DNA from: Mycobacterium decipiens
GTDB lineage: Bacteria; Actinomycetota; Actinomycetes; Mycobacteriales; Mycobacteriaceae
DNA length: 64,000 nucleotides
Reading direction: 5' to 3'
Assembly: GCF_963853665.1 (NCBI RefSeq)
Contig: NZ_OY970459.1
Coordinates: 372,001-436,000 of the forward strand
Part shown: positions 17,012 through 26,551 of the stretch, piece after piece
Layout: every line of letters starts with the position of its first letter
Position numbering within the stretch: the stretch's first letter is position 1
Position numbers and translations under genes: made by a program
The notes under the pieces: model-generated
The model's input: only the letters and a program-made list of their open reading frames with translations
What the model was told of the DNA's origin: nothing
Databases searched by the model: none

Positions 17012-18739
17012 TCAATCCTTGGCGACTCCCGGCGTGTCTTCGCCGCGGTGCAAGTATCGGCGCGCCGAATGGCCGGCCATGCCGGCCGCGCCCACCATTA
17101 GCATCGCCAGCCACGCCAGATGGGCGAGCATTGTCGCTGCGCGGCGGGCAGCGGGTGTGCCGGCGGTTTGGCCGCCGATCCGGTACACCGCAAGCTCGTC
17201 GTCCCGGTAAGCCGGTGTCAGCCGATCGAGGGTGCGCGGGGCCGCACCCATGTCGCCGGCACTGCCGGACTCCACCACCAGCCACGCGACGCCGCCCGCG
17301 GCCAAGGTTGACGGATCTGGCCCGGTCAAGAGCAGCTCCTGCACCGCTCGGGCGTGCGCCCCCTCGCCAGGAACGGTCACCCCGGAAATAACCAGATCAC
17401 CGGTGGTCAGCACATCGGCGCGAACCCAGCGGGGCAGCGGATCGAGGACCGGCGCCGAACCGGACCACGCGAACCGCCGCATGGTGCCCGCGGGCAAGAC
17501 CACAACGGTTCCGGGATCGGCATTGATCGTTGCCGCCACGGCCGCCCAACCGGACGGGTAGTGCACGGGCGCAACCTTGCCCCCCACCCCCCAAGCCAGG
17601 TCGGGCAGCGTCAGGATCAGCGCCACGCAGCAGACCAATCCCGTCAGTGCGGGCCGCAACCAGCGGCGCAACGTCACCACCGTGCCCGCGCCGGCCAGGG
17701 TATATCCGGGCACCGCCAGCGCCACCCACTTCTGTCCGTCGCGCAGCACACCCAAGCCGGGTGCGGCGTCAACCACCACCCGCAGCACTTGCAGGCCTGG
17801 GCCGGTGGCGAGGACGGCCGGAATGGTTACGGACACCGCCGCGAGCACCAGCAGCGGCACCACCGCCGGCCGACGTGCCGCGGCCGGTAGTCCCGCCGCC
17901 ACCACGCTGAGCAGCACGACTGCGGATGCCATCGCGAAAAACGTTGTCCGCGAACCGGGTACGGCCTCGCCATTCCAGATCCCGCCGAGACTGGCCAGGC
18001 TGGCAAGCGTGCCCAGCCCCGGTTCGGCCCGAGGCGCGAACGCGGCAACCCCTAGCGGGTTGGCCCCGGTGTAGCTGGCCAACGACGAGCCCAGCGCCGC
18101 CGCCGTCAGCCAGGGCAGCGCACCCACCAGACCGGCGCCCAACGCCGCGGCGGCACATTGCCAACGCGGCCGGCCCCCACCGGGTACGGCCACGCAGACC
18201 AGCGCAACCGTCGCGGCGAGTAGCAGCCCGGTCGGGGTCAGGCCGGCCAGCGCGATCCAGAACGCCAGGCCGAAAAGCCCGAACCAGCCGGTGCCATCCG
18301 TCGTCCGCAGCGTCAACATCGCCGTCGCCACCCAAGGCAGGCAGCCGTAGCCGACCAGCAGGCTCCAATGGCCCTGCAGCAGCCGTTCGGCGACATAGGG
18401 ATTCCAGACCGCAAGCGTGGTCGCCACAAGTTGGCCCGCCACGCCCGCCGCCGGAAGCGCCATCGAGACCAGGTGTGCCGCGCCCCAGCCCGCCAGCCAA
18501 AGCCCCAGCATCAGCAGCGCCTTCACCACGATGCCCCCGTCGAGCGGGTGCGACGCCAGCGCGACCGCGAAGTCCTGCGGCGTCGCCCGCGGCGCCGACG
18601 TCAACCCGAGGGCGCTGTCAGAAAAATACGACCGCGGTGTGGAGACCGCATCACGCAGCAACAGGTATCCGGGCCGCAGCAGTGGCGCGACCACCAGCAG
18701 CGCCAGGACCAGCGCATACCCCGGCCGGAACCAGCGCAC
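17012..18739 (-). CDS. Polytopic membrane protein (Rv0226c-like)
   Basis: This 575-residue protein has ten or more hydrophobic helices, from YALVLALLVVAPLL near the N-terminus to LAWLAMLMVGAAGMAG near the C-terminus. A soluble portion near residues 400-530 contains VVVLPAGTMRRFAWSG. The layout resembles GT-C-type or mannosyl/arabinosyl transferase-like membrane proteins of the mycobacterial envelope, but no catalytic motif can be named. The GTG start at 18739 is 9 bp after the stop of the upstream DUF3068 gene, indicating an operon. Convergent with the glycosyltransferase. Confidence 0.85.
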   Translation of the reverse strand: MRWFRPGYALVLALLVVAPLLRPGYLLLRDAVSTPRSYFSDSALGLTSAPRATPQDFAVALASHPLDGGIVVKALLMLGLWLAGWGAAHLVSMALPAAGVAGQLVATTLAVWNPYVAERLLQGHWSLLVGYGCLPWVATAMLTLRTTDGTGWFGLFGLAFWIALAGLTPTGLLLAATVALVCVAVPGGGRPRWQCAAAALGAGLVGALPWLTAAALGSSLASYTGANPLGVAAFAPRAEPGLGTLASLASLGGIWNGEAVPGSRTTFFAMASAVVLLSVVAAGLPAAARRPAVVPLLVLAAVSVTIPAVLATGPGLQVLRVVVDAAPGLGVLRDGQKWVALAVPGYTLAGAGTVVTLRRWLRPALTGLVCCVALILTLPDLAWGVGGKVAPVHYPSGWAAVAATINADPGTVVVLPAGTMRRFAWSGSAPVLDPLPRWVRADVLTTGDLVISGVTVPGEGAHARAVQELLLTGPDPSTLAAGGVAWLVVESGSAGDMGAAPRTLDRLTPAYRDDELAVYRIGGQTAGTPAARRAATMLAHLAWLAMLMVGAAGMAGHSARRYLHRGEDTPGVAKD

Positions 18740-18748
18740 GTCGCCGGG

Positions 18749-20065
18749 CTAGGGCCGTTCGGGCGGGCCGGGGCTGGTGGGCCCCGGCGGGGGTGGACTT
18801 GGGTCGGGGGGCCGCGAATCGGACGGCGGGGGCGGCTTCGCCGAACCGAGTTGGGGCGAATCCGAACCCGGCGGATTCTGCTCGCGCGGCAGACCGGGGC
18901 GCTGCGTGGGCAGCTTCTCGGTTTCGGCTTCCGCTCCGGGTACCGGTTCTTCCAGCCCGCCGCGACGGTAATCGTGGTCGTCCCGGTCCAGGCTGGGATC
19001 GATCAGGGCACTTTCGGTCCGCAGGCTGAACGACGCGAGCAGTCCACCACCGACCAGCGCGATCAAGCCGGCCGCGGTGAACGTGATCGGTAGCACCCGC
19101 GACCACAGTGCCAGCCGGTCACGCTCGTCGCGAGCCGCGTTGACCTGCGATTCGACCGTCTCTTCGGTGGAGGTGACGGTGTAGTCGGCCAGCGTGACCT
19201 CGGGCTTGAGTGAATCGCGGGCGAAGTAGTGGTTGGCGCGGGCGGTTTCCTTGACGATGGTGCCGGACACCGGGTCCACCCAGAAGGTTCGCTGCGCAGC
19301 GTAGTACCGGGTCATGGTGATCTGCTCGTCCGGATCACCCGGTAGCCCCCACATCGCCGCCGATGTGGTGACTTTGCCGTCCTCGTCGCCGGCGTACAGG
19401 GACGGATACTTGATGGGAGCCACCAGCTTCCCCTCGGCGGTGTAGCCGACGTTCTGCGTGAAGCGGTACGTGGTTAAGCCGTTGACGTCCTCTTCATTTT
19501 CGTAGTTGACGTCAAACGCCTTCTGCGCGATCGGGTCGAAGTAGGGATATGTCTTCTTCTCGGTGTGGAACGGGAACCGGTAGGACAACCCGTCGTGCCG
19601 CAACGGGATGGCCGTCGGCGGGTTCTCGTCGTTGAAGGTCCGCGGTTTCTGCACCGCGCCGCCGGTGTGGGTGTCGTCCGAAACCGCCATCGCCGTCTTG
19701 CGGTTGAGCGTGACGGTGTCCACGATCGCCAGCAGTAGCCCATTGTCTTTCTGCTTGTCGGTGCGCCGGACCGACGTTCCGACCTGGAGCGTGACCACGT
19801 CGGCGTTGGCGGGTGACTCGACGGTGACCTGCTGTTGGGACACCAGCGGCACGTTCTGGTTGATAACGATGTGCTCGGTGGATAACGACGCCGAGTCGAG
19901 TGCTGTTCCGGTGCCCTCGCTGATCAACGTGGCATCGATAGCGAGCGGAATCTTGGCGATCCTGCTGGTGGTATAGGTCGACAGCAGCAGCGCGGCGATC
20001 AGCAGGGCGGCTCCGAGTCCGATCGTTCCGCATGCGGCGAACCGCAACATGACTGCCCGGTTCAC
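18749..20065 (-). CDS. DUF3068 membrane-anchored protein (Rv0227c-like)
   Basis: The 438-residue protein has one N-terminal membrane helix (GLGAALLIAALLLSTYT), a large extracytoplasmic domain of the DUF3068 type, and a second helix near residue 340 (FTAAGLIALVGGGLLASF). The tail is proline-rich (PPPSDSRPPDPSPPPP). The domain contains FPFHTEKKTYPYFDP and QNVGYTAEGKLV. In M. tuberculosis the homologue is reported as a surface-exposed membrane protein; its role is unknown. It heads an operon with the downstream polytopic membrane protein. Confidence 0.88.
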   Translation of the reverse strand: MNRAVMLRFAACGTIGLGAALLIAALLLSTYTTSRIAKIPLAIDATLISEGTGTALDSASLSTEHIVINQNVPLVSQQQVTVESPANADVVTLQVGTSVRRTDKQKDNGLLLAIVDTVTLNRKTAMAVSDDTHTGGAVQKPRTFNDENPPTAIPLRHDGLSYRFPFHTEKKTYPYFDPIAQKAFDVNYENEEDVNGLTTYRFTQNVGYTAEGKLVAPIKYPSLYAGDEDGKVTTSAAMWGLPGDPDEQITMTRYYAAQRTFWVDPVSGTIVKETARANHYFARDSLKPEVTLADYTVTSTEETVESQVNAARDERDRLALWSRVLPITFTAAGLIALVGGGLLASFSLRTESALIDPSLDRDDHDYRRGGLEEPVPGAEAETEKLPTQRPGLPREQNPPGSDSPQLGSAKPPPPSDSRPPDPSPPPPGPTSPGPPERP

Positions 20066-20237
20066 GTTGCTGTGACCTCCTTATGGTCAAAGGACTCGTC
20101 GGTCGGCACACCCGCTCCGACCTGACCAAGCGAGGCAAAACCCGTTTGACCCTAACAGCAGAATGTATTGCCCCGATGGACGAACCGGGTGTATCCGAAC
20201 CCACCAGCGGTGAGCGATTGGACAGCACAGGCAGACT

Positions 20238-21407
20238 GTGTTGGTGACCGATGGCCAGCCGGTCGGTGGGACCCGCAGCTTTTTGCCCGCCGTCGAGGGT
20301 ATGCGCGCTTGCGCGGCCATCGGCGTGGTCATCACACACGTCGCTTTCCAGACCGGGCACTCCAGCGGTGTGGCGGGCCGGCTGTTCGGCCGCTTCGATC
20401 TGGCGGTGGCGGTGTTCTTCGCCTTGTCGGGATTCCTGTTGTGGCGCGGACATGCCGCTGCGGCACGAGATCTGGGGTTGCGCCCGCAGACCGGCCACTA
20501 TCTTCGATCGCGGATAGTTCGCATCATGCCGGCGTATGTGGTGGCGGTCGTGGTGATCCTGTCGCTGCTGCCCGACGCGGACCATGCCAGCCCGACGGTG
20601 TGGTTGGCTAACCTGACGCTCACCCAGATCTATGTGCCGCTGACCCTGACCGGGGGCCTGACCCAGATGTGGAGCCTGTCCGTTGAGGTCAGCTTCTACC
20701 TGGCATTGCCGGTTCTTGCGTTGCTGGCCCGTCGCATTCCGGTGCGTGCTCGGGTGCCGGCAATCGCTGCCTTGGGGGCCGTCAGCTGGGCCTGGGGTTG
20801 GGTCCCGCTGCACACGGTGTCGGGCATCAACCCGCTGAACTGGCCGCCGGCGTTCTTCTCCTGGTTCGCCGCGGGCATGCTGCTGGCGGAGTGGGTGCAC
20901 AGCCCGATCGGGTTGCCGCACCGGCTGGCTCGGCGACGGGTGCTGATGGCCCTACTGGCGGTGCTGGCCTATCTGGTGGCGGCTTCCCCGCTGGCGGGGC
21001 CGGAGGGGCTGATTCCGGGCACTGCCGCCCAATTCGCGGTGAAGACCGCGATGGGCTCCGTGGTGGCGTTCACGCTGGTGGCGCCGCTGGTGCTGGACCG
21101 GCCCGACACACCTCACCGCCTGCTGGGCAGTACCGGCATGGTGACCCTGGGGCGTTGGTCCTATGGCCTGTTCATCTGGCACCTGGCCGCACTGGCCATG
21201 GTGTTCCCCGTGATCGGCACGTTCCCGTTCACCGGTCGGATGCCGGCGGTGTTGGTGTTGACGTTGATCTTCGGGTTCGCGATCGCCGCCGTGAGCTATG
21301 CGCTGGTCGAGTCACCCTGCCGGGACACGTTGCGCCGCTGGGAGCAACGGGTGAAGCACATCGAGCCGCAGAACATCGACCGCGAAGCGGACGCGATCGC
21401 GCCCTGA
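20238..21407 (+). CDS. Integral membrane acyltransferase, acyltransferase-3 family (Rv0228-like)
   Basis: This is a 389-residue protein with about ten helices. It has the acyltransferase-3 signature: an active-site His in GVVITHVAFQTGHSSG, FALSGFLLWRGH, SRIVRIMPAYVV and TQMWSLSVEVSFYLALP. It probably transfers an acyl group to an envelope glycan or glycolipid on the outer face of the membrane. The GTG at 20238 is used; TTG and GTG codons follow within two codons, so the exact start is uncertain. Confidence 0.87.
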   Translation: MLVTDGQPVGGTRSFLPAVEGMRACAAIGVVITHVAFQTGHSSGVAGRLFGRFDLAVAVFFALSGFLLWRGHAAAARDLGLRPQTGHYLRSRIVRIMPAYVVAVVVILSLLPDADHASPTVWLANLTLTQIYVPLTLTGGLTQMWSLSVEVSFYLALPVLALLARRIPVRARVPAIAALGAVSWAWGWVPLHTVSGINPLNWPPAFFSWFAAGMLLAEWVHSPIGLPHRLARRRVLMALLAVLAYLVAASPLAGPEGLIPGTAAQFAVKTAMGSVVAFTLVAPLVLDRPDTPHRLLGSTGMVTLGRWSYGLFIWHLAALAMVFPVIGTFPFTGRMPAVLVLTLIFGFAIAAVSYALVESPCRDTLRRWEQRVKHIEPQNIDREADAIAP

Positions 21408-21419
21408 GTGCGGCCCCGG

Positions 21420-21882
21420 CTACGTCAACCCGCTCAGTCCGTCCGCACCGAACAGCGTTCCGGCGGCGCCGCCGTTCCCGCCGGGCGCCCCGGCCCCGCC
21501 GGTGCCGTAAAGGATGCCGCCGGCCGCGCTGTTGGCCCCGGTCCCCGGCTCCCCGTTGGCGCCGTTGCCGATCAGCGGGCGACCCAGCAACGCCAGGGCC
21601 GGCGCATTCACCAGCGCAAGCACATCCTGCTGCAGGGTCTGCGCCGCACCGGCGGTCTCGGCGATCGGATACGAGTTCGCGCGGCCGTTAAGGGTCCGCA
21701 CGAACTGCTCGTGAAACGCCGCCGCCTGGGCGCTAACCGCCCAATAGGCCTGGGCGTGCGCCGAACACCGCCGCGATGGCCGTCGAAACCTCATCCGCTC
21801 CGGCGGCCAGCAGCGCGGTGGTGAGGGCCAGATCGGTCGCGGCTGCGGCGAGCTGCTCGGGAATCGTGTACACGAACGACCT
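21420..21882 (-). pseudogene. Degenerate PE-PGRS gene
   Basis: On the minus strand, from 21879, the residues [18 protein letters not shown] are a PE-domain N-terminus. [27 protein letters not shown] and a short Gly/Ala-rich tail with GGAGAPGGNGGAAGTLFG follow. Three lesions are visible. The expected ATG before SFV reads AGG at 21880-21882. About 20 residues are missing between TDLA and [11 protein letters not shown]. Two bases are missing after GVFG-coding sequence, where the expected GCGCAC reads GCAC, shifting the frame. The frame then continues to a stop at 21420. It is a pseudogene. In H37Rv this interval holds a PIN-domain gene instead. Confidence 0.8.
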
Positions 21883-21983
21883 GCGCTTCTGCTCTCATCA
21901 GCTCACCGGCCGTCGCCTGGTCAGTGGGTCGAGGAATCAGTCAGAAGCACAGGGTACGGTGTTTGACCAGCGCTTTCGTGGCT

Positions 21984-22964
21984 TTATTGATATCCGCCCT
22001 GCCGCTCGAAAATGCGGCGCGGGTTGTCGACGAGCATGGTGCGCACCTGCTCGTCGGTGACGCCGCGCTCCTTGAGGGCCGGGATCACGTCGTTGTGAAT
22101 GTGTAGGTAGTGCCAATTGGGCGCGGCCGCCGGCACCAGCGCTTCGGGCAGGGCGTCGAAATAGCAGTTGGCGTCGTGTGAGAGCACCATCTTGTCGGCG
22201 TGCCCGCGTTCACACAGTCGGGCCACGATGTTCACGCGCTCCTCGAACGGCAGGATCAAGTCGATGCCGAACCGGTCCATTCCGAGGTAGGAGCCGTTGC
22301 TGATCAACTCCTCGAGGTAGCCCACGTCGGTGCTGTCGCCGGAGTGCCCGATGATCACCCGGCTCAGGTCCACGCCTTCCTCGGCGAAGATGCGTTGCTG
22401 CTCGAGCCCGCGCCGCAGCCCGGCGTGGGTGTGCGTGGAAATCGGCACCCCGGTGCGCATGTGCGCCTGCGCGACGGCGCGCAGCACACGCTCGACACCG
22501 GGGGTGATGCCGGGCTCGTCGGTGGCGCATTTGAGGATCCCTGCCTTGATGCCGGTGTCGGCGATGCCCTCTTCGATGTCGCGCACGAACATGTCGGTCA
22601 TAATCTCCGGGCCATCCAGCATCCCGCCCGGGCCCAGGTAGTGGAAGAAAAATGGCACGTCGTTGTAGGTGTAGAGGCCGGTCGCGACGACGATGTTCAG
22701 CTCGGTGGCCGCCGCGACGCGGGCGATGCGCGGGATGTAGCGGCCCAGCCCGATCACAGTCAGGTCGACGATGGTGTCCACGCCGCGGGCCTTCAGTTCG
22801 CTCAGCCGGGTGATCGCATCGGCCACCCGCTGTTCTTCGTCGCCCCAACCTTCCGGATAGTTCTGCGCGATTTCCGTGGTCATGATGAACACGTGCTCGT
22901 GCATCAGGGTGACGCCGAGATCGGCGGTATCAATGGGTCCGCGAGCCGTATTTAGTGCTGACAC
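21984..22964 (-). CDS. php: Phosphotriesterase-like lactonase Php
   Basis: The 326-residue metal-dependent TIM-barrel hydrolase belongs to the phosphotriesterase-like lactonases. Metal ligands are recognisable: the HEH pair in VTLMHEHVF, the bridging lysine in IKAGILKCA, histidines in STHTHAG and IIGHSGD, and the aspartate in VLSHDANC. The M. tuberculosis homologue (PPH) hydrolyses N-acyl-homoserine lactones and, weakly, organophosphates. The product resembles it over the full length. Divergent from fadE4. Confidence 0.92.
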   Translation of the reverse strand: MSALNTARGPIDTADLGVTLMHEHVFIMTTEIAQNYPEGWGDEEQRVADAITRLSELKARGVDTIVDLTVIGLGRYIPRIARVAAATELNIVVATGLYTYNDVPFFFHYLGPGGMLDGPEIMTDMFVRDIEEGIADTGIKAGILKCATDEPGITPGVERVLRAVAQAHMRTGVPISTHTHAGLRRGLEQQRIFAEEGVDLSRVIIGHSGDSTDVGYLEELISNGSYLGMDRFGIDLILPFEERVNIVARLCERGHADKMVLSHDANCYFDALPEALVPAAAPNWHYLHIHNDVIPALKERGVTDEQVRTMLVDNPRRIFERQGGYQ

Positions 22965-23115
22965 GTCACCGATGCTAGGTCGCTTTCGGTGTCGGCTAAT
23001 AGTGCAGGTTTGCCCGGTGACGCCCCCAACGACGACCGTATTGCAGTACCGTCACATGGTCAGTTCAGGTTGCTACAGAAGTTCCTAGTCCGAAACGCTC
23101 CCGGGAGCCACTCTC

Positions 23116-24831
23116 ATGCTGCTCAATCCCAACCGCCTGCAACGCCAGTACCCCGACAGTCGCTCGGGGGAGATCATGGCCGCCACGGTGGACTTCTTCG
23201 AGTCCAGGGGAAAGGCGCGGCTCAAGCACGACGACCACGAGCGGACCTGGTATGCCGACTTCCTGGACCACGTCGGGCGGGAGCGCATCTTTGCCTCGTT
23301 GCTGACGCCGGCCGAGTACGGCGCTGACGATTGCCGCTGGGACACCTACCGGATCAGCGAGTTCGCCGAGATCGTGGGCTTCTACGGGCTGAGCTACTGG
23401 TACCCCTTCCAGGTCACGGCCCTTGGCCTGGGCCCGATCTGGATGAGCGCCAACGAGGACGCCAAGCGCAAGGCCGCAGCTCAGCTGGAGGCCGGCGAGG
23501 TGTTCGCGTTCGGGCTCTCCGAGCAGACCCACGGCGCCGACGTCTACCAGACCGACATGATCCTGACCCCGTCGAGCGCGGGCGGGACCGGCTGGAGCGC
23601 TAATGGCGAGAAGTACTACATCGGCAACGCCAACGTGGCCCGGATGGTCTCCACCTTCGGCAAGATCGCCGGGAGCCCCGGAAACGAAGAGTACGTCTTC
23701 TTCGCCGCCGACTCCCAGCACGACCGATACGACCTGATCAAGAACGTGGTGAACTCGCAGAACTACGTCGCCAATTACGCGCTGCGCGACTATCCGGTCA
23801 CCGAGGCTGACATATTGCACCGGGGCCCCGAGGCCTTCCACGCCGCCCTGAACACGGTCAACGTCTGCAAGTACAACCTGGGCTGGGGTTCCATCGGCAT
23901 GTGCACGCACGCCCTGTACGAGTCGGTCACCCACGCGTCCAACCGCCACCTCTACGGGACGGTCGTCACCGACTTCACCCACGTGCGGCGGCTGCTCACC
24001 GACTCGTACACGCGGCTGGTCGCCATGAAGCTGGTCGCCACCCGCACCTCGGACTACCTGCGCAGCGCGTCGGCAGCCGACCGTCGCTATCTGCTCTACA
24101 GCCCGCTCACCAAGGCGAAGGTCACCAGCGAAGGCGAGCGGGTCATCACCGCCCTATGGGATGTCATCGCCGCCAAGGGGGTGGAGAAGGACACGTTCTT
24201 CGAGACGGTGGCCCGTGAGATCGGCCTGCTGCCCCGCCTGGAAGGCACCGTTCACATCAACATCGGCCTGCTGGGCAAGTTCATGCCCAACTACCTGTTC
24301 GCCCCCGATGCCGCGCTGCCGGCCATCCCGCGTCGCGACGACGCCGCCGACGATTCGTTCCTATTCGCCCAGGGACCCACCGGGGGTCTGGGCAAGGTGC
24401 GCTTCCACGACTGGCGCGCCTCGTTCGGCAGCTTCGCCCACCTGCCTAATGTCGCGCTGCTGCGCGAGCAGGTCGACACGCTCGCCGAGATGCTGGCCAG
24501 CGCTACCCCGGATGCGGCGCAGCAGAAGGACATCGACTTTGCCTTCGGCGTGGGACAGCTTTTTGCGACGGTGCCCTACGCCCAGCTCATTTTGGAGGAG
24601 GCCCCGCTGTCCGGTGTCGACGAGGCAGTGGTCGACGAGATCTTCGGCCTGTTGGTCAAGGACTTCAACGGCTATGCCATCGAGTTGGCCGACAAGTCCG
24701 CCACGACAGACGAACAGGCCCGATTCGCCATGCGGATGATCCGCCGGCCGGCACATGACCCGGCGCGCTACGACCAGATCTGGAAGGACCACGTCCTGCC
24801 GATCAACGGTGCCTACCAGATGCGCCCGTGA
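23116..24831 (+). CDS. fadE4: Acyl-CoA dehydrogenase FadE4
   Basis: The 571-residue flavoprotein resembles acyl-CoA dehydrogenases. The FAD/substrate region FAFGLSEQTHGADVYQTD and GEKYYIGNANVARMVSTFG is followed by a C-terminal extension. It oxidises an acyl-CoA at the alpha-beta bond, transferring electrons to ETF; the in vivo substrate is not established. The ATG is at 23116. It precedes a TetR/R2lox pair in the same direction but is separated from it by an operator-bearing gap. Confidence 0.9.
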   Translation: MLLNPNRLQRQYPDSRSGEIMAATVDFFESRGKARLKHDDHERTWYADFLDHVGRERIFASLLTPAEYGADDCRWDTYRISEFAEIVGFYGLSYWYPFQVTALGLGPIWMSANEDAKRKAAAQLEAGEVFAFGLSEQTHGADVYQTDMILTPSSAGGTGWSANGEKYYIGNANVARMVSTFGKIAGSPGNEEYVFFAADSQHDRYDLIKNVVNSQNYVANYALRDYPVTEADILHRGPEAFHAALNTVNVCKYNLGWGSIGMCTHALYESVTHASNRHLYGTVVTDFTHVRRLLTDSYTRLVAMKLVATRTSDYLRSASAADRRYLLYSPLTKAKVTSEGERVITALWDVIAAKGVEKDTFFETVAREIGLLPRLEGTVHINIGLLGKFMPNYLFAPDAALPAIPRRDDAADDSFLFAQGPTGGLGKVRFHDWRASFGSFAHLPNVALLREQVDTLAEMLASATPDAAQQKDIDFAFGVGQLFATVPYAQLILEEAPLSGVDEAVVDEIFGLLVKDFNGYAIELADKSATTDEQARFAMRMIRRPAHDPARYDQIWKDHVLPINGAYQMRP

Positions 24832-24882
24832 TGCGTCCCTAGGGGCCCGGGCGGCCTTGACTGTGATGCGGCGCACAGTAGA

Positions 24883-24897
24883 ATGACCAGTGGTCAT
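24883..24897. promoter_or_regulatory. Candidate operator of the TetR-R2lox operon
   Basis: ATGACCA-g-TGGTCAT is a perfect 7-1-7 palindrome, ending 17 bp upstream of the GTG at 24915. It is the classic form and position for TetR autoregulation. The AGGAGG ribosome-binding sequence follows immediately. Confidence 0.65.
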
Positions 24898-24914
24898 CAA
24901 CGCTAGGAGGCCTG

Positions 24915-25610
24915 GTGCCTACGGTTACGTGGGCTCGTGTCGATCCGGCTCGTCGCGCGGCCGTGGTGGAAGCCGCGGAGGCCGAGTTCGGGGCGCACGG
25001 ATTCTCCCGAGGCAGCCTGAACGTCATCGCCCGGCGCGCCGGAGTCGCCAAGGGCAGCCTGTTTCAGTATTTCGCGGACAAGCGCGACCTCTATGCGTTC
25101 ATCGCCGACATCGCCAGCCAGCGGGTCCGCTCCTACATGGAGGACCTGATCCGCGAGATCGACCCGAACCGGCCGTTCTTCGAATTCCTCACCGACCTGC
25201 TCGACGGCTGGATTGCCTACTTCGCCGAACATCCCCGGGAACGAGCTCTGCACGCCGCGGCGACGCTGGAGGTCGACGCCGACGCCCGCATCAGCGTACG
25301 CAGCGTCCTACACCGGCACTATTTGGAGGTGCTACGGCCGCTGGTGCGTGACGCGCAGCTGCGGGGCGACCTGCGCGCGGATTCCGACACCGATGCGTTG
25401 TTGTCGCTGCTGCTGATGATCTTTCCGCATCTGGCCCTGGCGCCGTACATGCGCGGTTTGGATCCGATCCTCGGCCTCGACGAGCCGACACCGGAGCAGC
25501 CGGCGCTGGCCGTGCGCCGGCTCGTCGCCGTGTTGGCGGCAGCGTTTCGTGCCCAGAACCAGAACCCCGCCCTCAACCCAGCCCAGAAACGATCGGAGGA
25601 GATCACATGA
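24915..25610 (+). CDS. TetR-family transcriptional regulator (Rv0232-like)
   Basis: This is a 231-residue regulator with an N-terminal helix-turn-helix ([24 protein letters not shown], roughly residues 35-58) and an all-helical ligand domain. The GTG start follows a strong AGGAGG. The 3' end overlaps the R2lox gene by 4 bp (ATGA), so the two are translationally coupled. It probably represses the operon through the palindrome at 24883 and responds to an unidentified lipid-like ligand. Confidence 0.9.
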   Translation: MPTVTWARVDPARRAAVVEAAEAEFGAHGFSRGSLNVIARRAGVAKGSLFQYFADKRDLYAFIADIASQRVRSYMEDLIREIDPNRPFFEFLTDLLDGWIAYFAEHPRERALHAAATLEVDADARISVRSVLHRHYLEVLRPLVRDAQLRGDLRADSDTDALLSLLLMIFPHLALAPYMRGLDPILGLDEPTPEQPALAVRRLVAVLAAAFRAQNQNPALNPAQKRSEEIT

Positions 25611-26551
25611 CGCGCACCCACTTTGGCACGCTCGCTGCGGGCGGCCTCAACTGGAACAGCCTGCCGCTGAAGCTGTTTGCCGGCGGCAATGCGAAGTTTT
25701 GGAATCCGGCCGATATCGACTTCTCTCACGATAGGCAAGATTGGGAGACGCTCACCGACCTTGAACGCAACTACGCCACCCGGTTGTGCGCCCAGTTCAT
25801 CGCCGGCGAGGAATCGGTCACCCAGGACATCCAGCCGTTCATGAGCGCGATGCGCGCCGAAGGGCGGCTGGGCGACGAGATGTATCTGACGCAGTTCGCG
25901 TTCGAGGAAGCCAAACACACGCAGGTGTTCCGCTTGTGGCTGGACGCGGTCGGGATGACCGAGGATCTACACGGCTACCTCGATGAGCTTCCGACGTACC
26001 GGCAAATCTTCTACGACGAGCTACCGAACTCGCTGGACGATCTCACGACCGATTCGTCACCGGCCGCCCAGGTTCGGGCATCGGTGACCTACAACCACAT
26101 CGTCGAGGGCATGTTGGCCCTCACCGGATACTTTGCCTGGCACAAGATCTGCGTGGAACGCGGAATTCTTCCCGGAATGCAAGAGTTGGTCCGGCGGATC
26201 GGTGACGACGAGCGACGCCATATGGCCTGGGGCACCTTCACCTGTCGCCGCCACGTCGCCGCCGACGACGCCAATTGGACCGTGTTCGAAACGCGCATGA
26301 ATGAGCTCATCCCGCTGGGGCTGCGCCTCATCGAAGACGGATTCGCGCTGTACGGCGACGAGATCCCGTTCGACCTGTCCCAAGACGAATTCCTGCAGTA
26401 CTCCACCGACAAGGGGATGCGACGGTTCGGCACGATCAGCAGCGCCCGCGGGCGGCCGGTCGGCGAGATCGATCTCGACTACTCGCCGCTGCAGCTGGAG
26501 GACACCTTCGCCGACGAGGACGAGCGGACCCTGGCAGCGGCTTCGGCTTAG
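25607..26551 (+). CDS. nrdB: R2-like ligand-binding oxidase (annotated as NrdB in M. tuberculosis)
   Basis: The 314-residue protein has the ribonucleotide-reductase R2 fold but belongs to the R2lox group. The predicted Mn/Fe ligands fall exactly at Glu68, Glu101, His104, Glu167, Glu202 and His205. Val71 and Tyr162, which form the ether crosslink in the M. tuberculosis protein, are both conserved. R2lox binds a long-chain fatty acid and carries out two-electron oxidation rather than radical generation for NrdA. Coupling to a TetR regulator suggests an inducible lipid oxidase. The nrdB name is historical. Confidence 0.93.
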   Translation: MTRTHFGTLAAGGLNWNSLPLKLFAGGNAKFWNPADIDFSHDRQDWETLTDLERNYATRLCAQFIAGEESVTQDIQPFMSAMRAEGRLGDEMYLTQFAFEEAKHTQVFRLWLDAVGMTEDLHGYLDELPTYRQIFYDELPNSLDDLTTDSSPAAQVRASVTYNHIVEGMLALTGYFAWHKICVERGILPGMQELVRRIGDDERRHMAWGTFTCRRHVAADDANWTVFETRMNELIPLGLRLIEDGFALYGDEIPFDLSQDEFLQYSTDKGMRRFGTISSARGRPVGEIDLDYSPLQLEDTFADEDERTLAAASA

